A stretch of DNA of 5,472 bases, taken from the NCBI GenBank assembly GCA_021825225.1, contig JAKAIH010000214.1, positions 1 through 5,472 on the forward strand, written 5' to 3'. Below are positions 1 to 5,472 of this stretch, piece after piece. Source of the DNA: Pseudomonadota bacterium. GTDB taxonomy: Bacteria > Pseudomonadota > Gammaproteobacteria > Burkholderiales > SG8-39. Under the pieces are notes generated by a model. It had not been told where the DNA came from and searched no databases. It saw nothing but the letters and a program-made list of their open reading frames with translations. A program made the translations under genes and the position numbers. Within the stretch, counting starts at the first letter, position 1; each line of letters opens with the position of its first letter.

Positions 1-108
1 GATTCGCAGTCGCCCGCGACACCCTTGCCTCTGGCTAACACTTCCCCGTGTCGGGTGTGTAGCGGATTTGCACCGCCTAATGAGTGCGCCCTGCCGGGCG
101 CACCAAAA
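1..108. other. Unassigned left-edge region with several potential RNA stems
   Basis: No gene can be supported here. A + strand frame starting at base 3 reads [11 protein letters not shown] and stops at 36-38 (TAA); it could be the tail of a gene cut by the window edge, but 11 residues cannot be identified. The other two + frames run on into the terminator at 109-136, so they are unlikely to be coding. Complementary segments are visible: ACACCC (19-24) with GGGTGT (53-58), enclosing ACAC (38-41) with GTGT (48-51); GCGG (62-65) with CCGC (73-76); and a perfect 8-bp hairpin, GTGCGCCC (84-91) and GGGCGCAC (96-103) with a TGCC loop. Several stems in a row just before a terminator could be the 3' end of a structured transcript. 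I do not recognise it as a known riboswitch or small RNA, and short stems are common by chance in GC-rich DNA. Confidence 0.35.
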
Positions 109-136
109 AAAAGCCGGGGCTTGCGCTCCGGCTTTT
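109..136. terminator. Bidirectional Rho-independent terminator
   Basis: AAAAGCCGG (109-117) pairs perfectly with CCGGCTTTT (128-136). The stem extends inward through a G-T pair (118/127), G-C (119/126) and C-G (120/125) to a TTGC tetraloop. Eight A residues at 105-112 give a T tract on the - strand, and TTTT at 133-136 serves the + strand, so the element can work in both directions; it looks stronger on the - strand. It separates the left-edge sequence from the kinase operon and most likely ends a transcript arriving from the left. Confidence 0.8.
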
Positions 137-154
137 GAGGGTGAGGACAATTGA

Positions 155-207
155 GCAGAAGCCTTGCATACTCATACCCAGCTTCTGCGCACAGTGTAGT
201 GTGCGCA
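155..207. repeat. Two overlapping inverted repeats
   Basis: GCAGAAGC (155-162) is the exact reverse complement of GCTTCTGC (181-188), with an 18-base spacer. A second perfect dyad, TGCGCACA (186-193) with TGTGCGCA (200-207) around a 6-base centre, shares bases 186-188 with the first. If transcribed, the two hairpins cannot both form fully. If not transcribed, the second is a plausible binding site for a dimeric protein. They lie between the terminator and the candidate kinase promoter. Function unknown. Confidence 0.45.
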
Positions 208-223
208 ACAGCCCACCGGTATT

Positions 224-241
224 GGGACAAACCCTAGCCGG
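224..241. promoter_or_regulatory. Candidate regulator site 1 (GGG-N5-CCCTA)
   Basis: This stretch reads GGG, ACAAA, CCCTAG, CCGG. It closely matches the element at 282-300: same GGG and CCC half-sites, A-rich spacer, then CCTA and a trailing GCCGG. The GGG/CCC arms form a small inverted repeat. Two similar copies upstream of a gene encoding half of a two-component system suggest binding sites for its own regulator or another dimeric factor. This is inference from repetition and position; I cannot assign the motif to a named regulator. Confidence 0.35.
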
Positions 242-281
242 TCCGAATGGGGCGGCACCGCCTCCTGCATTGCATCTGCGC

Positions 282-300
282 GGGAAAACCCTAATGCCGG
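282..300. promoter_or_regulatory. Candidate regulator site 2 (GGG-N4-CCCTA)
   Basis: This stretch reads GGG, AAAA, CCCTAAT, GCCGG and is the second copy of the element at 224-241, 58 bp downstream, or roughly five and a half helical turns. Its GGG/CCC dyad is centred near 286-287. That would be about 40 bases upstream of transcription start if the extended -10 at 314-322 is real, which is the usual place for an activator that substitutes for a weak -35. Binding by the downstream FixJ-type regulator is a hypothesis only. Confidence 0.35.
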
Positions 301-313
301 CAGCACGCCGCGC

Positions 314-322
314 TGGCATTAT
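314..322 (+). promoter_or_regulatory. Weak candidate extended -10 promoter for the kinase operon
   Basis: TGG followed by CATTAT (317-322) fits an extended -10: an upstream TG and four of six matches to TATAAT, including the key second A and last T. No good -35 lies 16-18 bp upstream, so an activator would be needed. Transcription would start near 329, giving a leader of about 73 bases before the kinase ATG. No better sigma-70 pair stood out between 137 and 402, and no sigma-54 (GG-N10-GC) promoter was seen. Confidence 0.25.
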
Positions 323-402
323 GCGTCTGTAGCGGCCGGATGCAGTCATGCTAGCATTGCTGGTTCCGGATCCGCGTTTCGCGCCCAGACACCCACACCC
401 AG

Positions 403-2760
403 ATGCCGCCCAGCAGCGCCGACAGCACGGCCACGCAATCCAGCCAGCGCTGGCAATGGATGATGCCCAATTTTGCCGTGGGCTTGTTCATCGTGGCCAT
501 GATCGCGCTGGTCTGGCTGCTGCAGAAGCGCGACTTCGATCAACAGATGGCCGCGCTGGCGCACGACGTGCAATGGGTCGAGCAGACGCTTAAGGTGCAC
601 TTTCAGGGCGACGAGGACTTCCTGCAGGGCCTGGCGCGCGAGGTGGCCGACGGCCAGATCGACCGCGCCAGATTCCAGGCCCGTTCGGCCCATTACCTGG
701 CGACCAATCCGCACCTGTCCGAGATCGCTTGGCTCGATGCCGGTCGCGCCATCCACGACGCTGTGCCGCGCGCGAGCGGCGATGCGGGCGCAGAATGGTC
801 GTTGACGGGTCAGGCGCAGGCATTGGGCTTCAATAGCGTACGCAACTCGGATCGGCCGACTTATAGCAATGTGTATAAGAACGAGCGCGACGGCCCGAGT
901 TTCGAGCTGTTGGTGCCGATCCGGCGCGGTTCCGATTTTCTCGGCGCCATGGTGGCGATCTACCCGGTGCCGGACATTCTGCGCTATCTGGTGCCGGCTT
1001 CGTTTTCGGAAAAATACCACCTGAGCCTCACCGACGCCGGCGACCAGTTGCTGGCTGAGAACTCGGCTGCCCATCCGCGCGACGGGGATCTGACTTACAG
1101 CCTGAACGTCGTCCCGCCGGGCAACGGCCTGCAGATGCGCGTGGCCGCGTACCGCGTCGACACCAGCCTCGCGAAAACCCTGCCCATATTCCTCATCGCC
1201 GGACTGTCGCTGCTGGTGGTATGGAGCCTGTGGTCGCTGCGCAACAATCTTGCGCGGCGCATTCGCGCCGAGGACGCATTGCGCGCAGAATCGAATTTCC
1301 GCAAGGCGATGGAGGAATCGATGCCCACCGGCATGCGCGCGATCGACATGCACGGGCGCATCACCTATGTCAACGCCGCATTCTGCAAAATGGTCGCTTA
1401 TGCGCCGCAGGAGCTGATCGGCGCCGTCGCGCCCTTTCCTTACTGGAACCCGGAAGCCCTGGCGGAGCACAGCCAAAACCTGGAGCAATCGCTCGCCGGC
1501 GAGTCGCCGCGCGGCGGCATCGAATCGCACTTTCGCCGCAAGAACGGCGAGCTGTTCGACGTGCGCATCCACGAGGCGCCGCTGGTGGATGCGAGCGGCC
1601 GGCAGGCGGGCTGGATGGCCTCGATCCATGACATCACCGAGCAAAGGCGCGCGCGCGCTGAGCTCGAAGCCTCGCACCGGCGCTTCATGACCGTCCTCGA
1701 CGGGCTGGACGCGGCGATTTACGTCGCCAACCTGGAGGCAGACGAAATCCTGTTCGCCAACAGAGCGTTCAAGAACATCTATGGCTATGACGCCGTGGGA
1801 CGCAATTGCTGGCAGGTCACCAGCGCCTGCCACCCGGATCCGGAGCGGTTCATGGCCGCTGCGCGCGAACTCGTGCCGCACCAGACCCCGCAGGAACTGC
1901 ACGATACCGAGCTGCAGAACAGCCTCAACGGCCACTGGTATCAGCTGCGCGAGCGCGCGATCCAGTGGGTGGACGGCCGCGTGGTGCGCATGGAAATCGC
2001 CACCGACATCACCGACCGCATGAAGATGGAGGAGCTCAACAGCCAGCAGCTGGAGCGGCTGCAGCAGACTTCGCGCCTGATCACCATGGGCGAAATGGCG
2101 TCCAGCCTGGCGCACGAACTTAACCAGCCGCTGTCGGCTATTGCCAATTACAATATGGGTTGCGTCAATCGGCTGCAATCCAACGACTACCGCCCGGAGG
2201 AACTGCTGGCCGCGATGCAGAAAGCGAGCGTGCAGGCAGAACGCGCCGGCAAGATCATACGGCGCGTGCGCGACTTCGTGAAAAAGAGCGAGCCCAACCG
2301 CGGCGAGGTGCAGATCGCCGAAGTCGTCGAGGAAGTGATAGGCTTTGCCGAGATCGAGGCGCGCAAGGCGGGCGTGCGCATCAGCGTCAGCGTCCCGCCC
2401 GAACTGCCCGCCGCTTACGCCGACAAAATCATGATCGAGCAGGTGGTGCTCAACCTGGTGAAGAACGGCATCGAAGCCATGTACGACACGCCGCGCAGGG
2501 AGCGCGAATTGTCCATCCGCGCGCGCGCCAATGGCAAGGATTTTATCGAAGTCAACGTAGCCGACCGCGGCCCGGGCTTGTCCGCCGAGCAGCGCGAGCG
2601 GCTGTTCGCTCCTTTTTACACCACCAAACCGGAAGGCATGGGCATGGGACTCAACATCTGCCGCTCTATTATTGAATTCCACCACGGCCGACTGTGGACC
2701 GCAGGCAATGCCGGCGGCGGCAGCGTCTTCAGCTTCACCCTTCCGGTGAACCCGCGATGA
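403..2760 (+). CDS. Membrane PAS-domain sensor histidine kinase (FixL/DctB type)
   Basis: 785-residue inner-membrane kinase that autophosphorylates and should pass phosphate to the regulator encoded directly downstream. Order: short cytoplasmic tail; membrane segment ~22-41; extracytoplasmic sensor region ~44-258, possibly Cache/CHASE-like though I see no diagnostic motif; membrane segment ~260-278; linker helix without a clear HAMP; PAS 1 ~297-413, ending HDITEQ; PAS 2 ~427-538, ending TDITDR; dimerisation helix with phospho-acceptor H571 in AHELNQP; ATPase domain with N box (N684, N688), DRGPGL (721-726), the LFAPFYTTK stretch (734-742) and GMGMGL (745-750). Every catalytic box is intact. 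ATG 403 is the only start after the in-frame TAG at 352-354, apart from internal Met20/21. It lacks a Shine-Dalgarno sequence, but the RWxW stretch before the first membrane segment looks like related kinases as I remember them. The signal is unknown. A heme role like that of FixL is not supported. Confidence 0.95.
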   Translation: MPPSSADSTATQSSQRWQWMMPNFAVGLFIVAMIALVWLLQKRDFDQQMAALAHDVQWVEQTLKVHFQGDEDFLQGLAREVADGQIDRARFQARSAHYLATNPHLSEIAWLDAGRAIHDAVPRASGDAGAEWSLTGQAQALGFNSVRNSDRPTYSNVYKNERDGPSFELLVPIRRGSDFLGAMVAIYPVPDILRYLVPASFSEKYHLSLTDAGDQLLAENSAAHPRDGDLTYSLNVVPPGNGLQMRVAAYRVDTSLAKTLPIFLIAGLSLLVVWSLWSLRNNLARRIRAEDALRAESNFRKAMEESMPTGMRAIDMHGRITYVNAAFCKMVAYAPQELIGAVAPFPYWNPEALAEHSQNLEQSLAGESPRGGIESHFRRKNGELFDVRIHEAPLVDASGRQAGWMASIHDITEQRRARAELEASHRRFMTVLDGLDAAIYVANLEADEILFANRAFKNIYGYDAVGRNCWQVTSACHPDPERFMAAARELVPHQTPQELHDTELQNSLNGHWYQLRERAIQWVDGRVVRMEIATDITDRMKMEELNSQQLERLQQTSRLITMGEMASSLAHELNQPLSAIANYNMGCVNRLQSNDYRPEELLAAMQKASVQAERAGKIIRRVRDFVKKSEPNRGEVQIAEVVEEVIGFAEIEARKAGVRISVSVPPELPAAYADKIMIEQVVLNLVKNGIEAMYDTPRRERELSIRARANGKDFIEVNVADRGPGLSAEQRERLFAPFYTTKPEGMGMGLNICRSIIEFHHGRLWTAGNAGGGSVFSFTLPVNPR

Positions 2761-3365
2761 CTGAACCCCGGGTACATATCGTCGATGACGACGACGCAAT
2801 GCGCGATTCCCTCAAGTGGCTGCTCGAATCGCGCGGGCTGGAGGTCGAATTGTATCCCTCGGGGGAGGCCTTTCTCGGCGTATTCAACACCGGCTTCTGC
2901 GGCTGCCTGGTACTGGATGTGCGCATGCCCGGCATGAACGGGATGGACCTGTACGAGCAGCTGCAGGCACGCAACTCGACCCTGCCGGTGATTTTCATCA
3001 CCGGCCACGGCGACGTTCCCATGGCCGTAGCCGCCCTGAAAAAGGGTGCCGCCGATTTCATCGAAAAGCCGTTCAACGACCAGGACATGCTGCGGCTGAT
3101 CGAGTCCTGCATGAAGCAGGACCGCGCCGCCGCCGCCGAACGCGCAGCAAGCGCGTCCGTGGCGCAGCGCCTGGAGAGCCTGACGCAGCGCGAGCGCGAA
3201 GTGCTCGGCCTGATCGTGGCCGGCAAACTCAACAAGCAGATCGCCGACGAGCTCGGCATCAGCATCAAGACGGTGGAAGTGCACCGTTCGCGCGTGATGG
3301 AGAAAATGGGCGCCAATTCGGTGGCCGAACTGGTGCAACTCGCGCTCAGGAAAAACCGCGCCTAG
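2757..3365 (+). CDS. FixJ/NarL-type response regulator, LuxR-type DNA-binding domain
   Basis: 202-residue cytoplasmic transcription regulator, the expected partner of the upstream kinase. The receiver domain (~4-120) has the acidic cluster D10-D13, phospho-acceptor D54 in LDVRMPGMNG, switch T82 in FITGHGD and K104 in EKPF, matching FixJ positions. An Ala-rich linker (~121-140) leads to a LuxR/GerE helix-turn-helix (~142-198) that begins LTQREREVL and has the recognition region ISIKTVEVHRSRVMEKMGA. Length and architecture are those of a complete FixJ/TodT/StyR-like regulator. Its ATG overlaps the kinase TGA (ATGA), so the two are one transcript with coupled translation; only a weak GGTGA lies upstream. 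An earlier in-frame ATG at 2694 lies inside the kinase gene and would add 21 residues before the receiver domain, so it is rejected. C48 and C50, just before D54, are a minor oddity. The target genes cannot be read from the window; the repeated elements at 224-241 and 282-300 are candidates. Confidence 0.96.
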   Translation: MTEPRVHIVDDDDAMRDSLKWLLESRGLEVELYPSGEAFLGVFNTGFCGCLVLDVRMPGMNGMDLYEQLQARNSTLPVIFITGHGDVPMAVAALKKGAADFIEKPFNDQDMLRLIESCMKQDRAAAAERAASASVAQRLESLTQREREVLGLIVAGKLNKQIADELGISIKTVEVHRSRVMEKMGANSVAELVQLALRKNRA

Positions 3366-3373
3366 GCTCATCC

Positions 3374-3397
3374 CCGCGGAGCACCGCGGAGTTTCGT
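3374..3397 (+). terminator. Weak candidate terminator after the response regulator
   Basis: CCGCGG (3374-3379) and CCGCGG (3384-3389) form a 6-bp GC-only stem with an AGCA loop, followed by an interrupted T stretch (TTTCGTTT). The same bases read as a tandem CCGCGGAG repeat. The T tract is poor, so this may be a leaky terminator or chance. It lies 8 bases after the regulator stop codon. Confidence 0.3.
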
Positions 3398-3422
3398 TTG
3401 CGCCGCCGTGCGTCCCTGAACC

Positions 3423-3432
3423 GGAAAGAGAG
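3423..3432 (+). promoter_or_regulatory. Ribosome binding site of the oligopeptidase gene
   Basis: GGAAAGAGAG is the purine-rich run before two in-frame ATGs at 3435 and 3441. The GAGAG part is 8 bases from ATG 3441 but only 2 from ATG 3435; the GGA part is 9 bases from ATG 3435. Both starts are possible. 3441 is preferred because its protein, MPDPNPLLDF, begins more like known oligopeptidase A sequences. Confidence 0.5.
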
Positions 3433-3440
3433 AAATGCAT

Positions 3441-5472
3441 ATGCCTGACCCGAATCCGCTATTGGATTTCACCGGTCTGCCGCGCTTTGCCGCGATCAGG
3501 ACCGAACACATCAGCCCGGCAATCGATCAACTGCTGACGGAAAACCGCGCGTGCATCGACCACCTGACGCGGCCGGAAACGGCGGCCAGCTGGGCCGCTT
3601 TCGTGGCGCCGCTGGAGGATGCGAACGAGCGCCTGGCGCGCGCCTGGGGCGTGGTCGGACATCTGCACGGCGTGCTCGACTCGCCGGAGCTGCGCGCCGC
3701 CTACAACGAGAACCAGCCCAAGATAGTGCAGTACTACACCGAATTGGGCCAGAACCTGGGCTTGTTCGAAAAATACAAGGCGCTGAAGACGTCGCCCGAA
3801 TTCGCCGCGCTGACGCCCGCGCAGCGCAGAATCGTGGATAACGAAATCCGCGATTTCCGCCTCTCCGGCGCGGAACTGCCGCCGCAGCAAAAGCAGCGCT
3901 TTGCCGCGATCTCGGAGGAGCTGGCGCAGCTTGCGACCAGGTTTTCCGAAAATCTGCTCGATGCCACCAATGCGTTCGCGCTCTACCTCGAGGACCGGAG
4001 CGAGCTTGCCGGCATACCCGAGGATGTGATCGAGACGGCGCGGGCGGCAGCCGAAAAGGAAGGCAAGTCCGGCTGGAAATTCAGCCTGCAGGCACCGTCC
4101 TACGTGCCATTCATGCAATATGCGGCAAGTCGCGGGCGGCGCGAGCAAATGTACCGGGCTTACGTCACGCGGGCGAGCGAATTCGGCAAGCCCGAACTCG
4201 ACAACACGCCGCTGATCGCGCAGATTCTCAGGCTGCATCACGAAGCGGCGCGGCTGCTCGGCTACGCCAGCCACGCCGAGGTTTCGCTGGTGCCGAAGAT
4301 GGCGCAGACACCGCAGCAGGTGCTCGATTTCCTCGAAGACCTGGCCGCGAAGGCGCTGCCTTTTGCGAGAAAGGACTATGCCGAGCTGGGCGAATTCGCC
4401 AAGGCCGAACTGGGTCTGGCGCGGCTGGAGGCCTGGGATCTCGCTTACGCATCGGAAAAATTGCGCGCGGCGCGCTATGCCTTCTCCGACCAGGAGGTGA
4501 AGCAGTATTTCCCCGAAGCCAAGGTGACGCAGGGCATGTTCCGCGTGGTGGAAACGATATTCGGCGTACGCATCCAGCCCGATACGGCCGAAACCTGGGA
4601 TCCGACGGTGCGCTTTTTCCGCGTCAGCGATACGCAGGGAAAGCTGCTCGGACAGTTCTACCTCGATCCATATGCACGCGACACCAAGCGCGGCGGCGCC
4701 TGGATGGACGAGGCCATCGGCCGGCGCAAGCAGGGTGAGCGCGTGCAGACTCCGGTGGCCTACCTCACCTGCAATTTTTCGGCGCCGGTGGGCGGCAAAC
4801 CGGCATTGTTCACCCACGACGAGGTGCTGACGCTGTTCCACGAATTCGGCCACGGACTGCATCACCTGCTCACCGGCGTCGATTACGTCGGCGTGTCGGG
4901 CATCCACGGCGTGGAGTGGGACGCAGTCGAACTGCCGAGCCAGTTCATGGAGAACTTCTGCTGGGAATGGGAAGTGCTCGCGCACATGACGGCACACGTC
5001 GACAGCGGTGACGCCCTGCCGCGCGCGCTGTACGACAAGATGCTCGCGGCGAAGAATTTCCAAAGCGGCATGCAAACGGTGCGCCAGCTGGAATTCTCGC
5101 TGTTCGACATGCATCTGCACTACGATTTCGACATCGCCGGCAGCAAGACGCCGCAGCAGTTGCTGGACGAAATCCGCCGCCATGTGGCGGTGGCGATACC
5201 GCCGGACTACAACCGTTTCCAGAATAATTTCTCGCACATATTCGCCGGCGGCTACGGCGCCGGATATTACAGCTACAAGTGGGCCGAGGTGTTATCGGCC
5301 GATGCCTACAGCCTGTTCGAGGAAAACGGTGTGCTCGATGTGCGCAGCGGCAAGCGCTTTCGCGAGGAAATCCTGGCGGTGGGCGGCAGCCGCCCGGCGC
5401 TCGAGTCATTCAAGGCGTTCCGCGGACGCGAGCCCAAGGTGGATGCGCTGCTGCGGCACAGTGGTATGATTG
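3441..5472 (+). CDS. prlC: Oligopeptidase A, M3 family zinc metallopeptidase (3' end cut by window)
   Basis: Cytoplasmic thimet-type endopeptidase that cleaves short peptides, including in E. coli the signal peptides left after export. The 677 residues visible begin with NPLLDFTGLPRF, matching the N-terminus of the oligopeptidase A group. A helical region follows, then the zinc site HEFGH (H467, E468, H471), with E497 in WDAVELPSQFMENF as third metal ligand. The 30-residue spacing from H467 to E497 fits oligopeptidase A, which has one residue more than thimet oligopeptidase here. Near the C-terminus, FSHIFAGGYGAGYYSYKWAEVLSADA carries the conserved Tyr/His substrate-binding region. E. coli PrlC has 680 residues and the tail FRGREPKVDALLRHSGMI fits its end, so only a few residues lie beyond the edge. 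The reading frame is intact and all catalytic residues are present. ATG 3435 would add two residues. It lies 75 bp after the regulator and may be read from the same or a separate promoter. Confidence 0.96.
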   Translation, partial: MPDPNPLLDFTGLPRFAAIRTEHISPAIDQLLTENRACIDHLTRPETAASWAAFVAPLEDANERLARAWGVVGHLHGVLDSPELRAAYNENQPKIVQYYTELGQNLGLFEKYKALKTSPEFAALTPAQRRIVDNEIRDFRLSGAELPPQQKQRFAAISEELAQLATRFSENLLDATNAFALYLEDRSELAGIPEDVIETARAAAEKEGKSGWKFSLQAPSYVPFMQYAASRGRREQMYRAYVTRASEFGKPELDNTPLIAQILRLHHEAARLLGYASHAEVSLVPKMAQTPQQVLDFLEDLAAKALPFARKDYAELGEFAKAELGLARLEAWDLAYASEKLRAARYAFSDQEVKQYFPEAKVTQGMFRVVETIFGVRIQPDTAETWDPTVRFFRVSDTQGKLLGQFYLDPYARDTKRGGAWMDEAIGRRKQGERVQTPVAYLTCNFSAPVGGKPALFTHDEVLTLFHEFGHGLHHLLTGVDYVGVSGIHGVEWDAVELPSQFMENFCWEWEVLAHMTAHVDSGDALPRALYDKMLAAKNFQSGMQTVRQLEFSLFDMHLHYDFDIAGSKTPQQLLDEIRRHVAVAIPPDYNRFQNNFSHIFAGGYGAGYYSYKWAEVLSADAYSLFEENGVLDVRSGKRFREEILAVGGSRPALESFKAFRGREPKVDALLRHSGMI

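Noticed and set aside
77..349. Small open frames on both strands (90 and 82 codons) in the upstream region
   Set aside because: Both run through the intrinsic terminator and hairpins, lack ribosome binding sites and give Arg/Pro-rich translations without recognisable features.
348..357. Palindrome ATGCTAGCAT
   Set aside because: A single 10-bp palindrome with no second copy or positional logic; too short to call a site.
1441..1560. Possible FixL-like heme PAS, with H356 as ligand
   Set aside because: A His falls roughly where FixL has its heme ligand, but the distance to the following RRKNG loop is three residues shorter and the FixL Arg in that region is not matched. His is also common at this place in non-heme PAS domains.
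2694..2756. Earlier in-frame ATG (2694) as start of the response regulator
   Set aside because: It would add 21 residues encoded inside the kinase ATPase domain, before a receiver that already begins properly at MTEPRVHIVDDD. The ATGA overlap at 2757 is the typical coupling arrangement.
346..2799. 817-codon open frame on the - strand opposite the kinase gene
   Set aside because: It mirrors the codon structure of a GC-rich gene with few antisense stop codons. Its translation is low-complexity, rich in His, Arg, Ala and Gln, with no recognisable domain, while the + strand carries an unmistakable kinase.
2616..3440. 274-codon - strand frame across the kinase end and the regulator
   Set aside because: Antisense shadow of the regulator gene with no domain; it would overlap two well-supported genes.
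3459..5237. 592-codon open frame on the - strand opposite the oligopeptidase gene
   Set aside because: Same antisense effect: composition is skewed to Arg, His and Leu, no family is recognisable, and the + strand encodes an intact M3 peptidase.
1..5472. CRISPR arrays, tRNA or rRNA genes, insertion sequences, attachment sites, novel multi-gene defence system
   Set aside because: No regularly spaced repeats, tRNA-like folds, transposase or integrase motifs, or clusters of unknown genes are present; the coding content is three familiar families.

Overview
This GC-rich window looks like proteobacterial chromosome, most likely a betaproteobacterium. The protein families and their residue-level style fit that group, and nothing suggests a mobile element. 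It carries three genes, all on the + strand: a membrane-bound PAS-type sensor histidine kinase (403-2760), a FixJ/NarL-type response regulator that overlaps it by 4 bases (2757-3365), and an oligopeptidase A of peptidase family M3 (3441 to the right edge, missing only its last few residues).

Layout. Bases 1-402 contain no convincing gene. The first ~105 bases hold several short complementary segments and end in a strong hairpin (84-103), followed by a bidirectional intrinsic terminator (109-136) that insulates the two-component operon from whatever lies to the left. Bases 137-402 are the control region of the kinase gene. They hold two overlapping inverted repeats (155-207), two related GGG-A-rich-CCCTA elements 58 bp apart (224-241 and 282-300), and a possible extended -10 (314-322). 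The second element would sit where a promoter with a poor -35 would need an activator. Kinase and regulator are translationally coupled (ATGA). A 75-bp gap with a small GC-rich hairpin (3374-3397) separates them from the peptidase gene, which has its own purine-rich ribosome binding site.

How the genes work together. The kinase has two membrane segments bracketing a ~215-residue extracytoplasmic domain, then two PAS domains and a complete FixL/DctB-type transmitter with all catalytic boxes. Its partner is a full-length FixJ-type regulator with conserved receiver residues and a LuxR-type DNA-binding domain. The signal should pass from periplasm and/or PAS ligands to H571 of the kinase, to D54 of the regulator, and then to DNA. 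The repeated elements upstream of the kinase are candidate autoregulatory sites. The peptidase degrades short peptides in the cytoplasm and has no obvious mechanistic link to the pair. From memory, kinases with a similar N-terminus occur in Betaproteobacteria near pyruvate dehydrogenase, folD and prlC genes, so the grouping may be conserved; this cannot be tested from the window.

I found no CRISPR array, tRNA, rRNA, insertion sequence or novel defence-like system. The most interesting material is the non-coding DNA in the first 400 bases and the unknown signal of the kinase.
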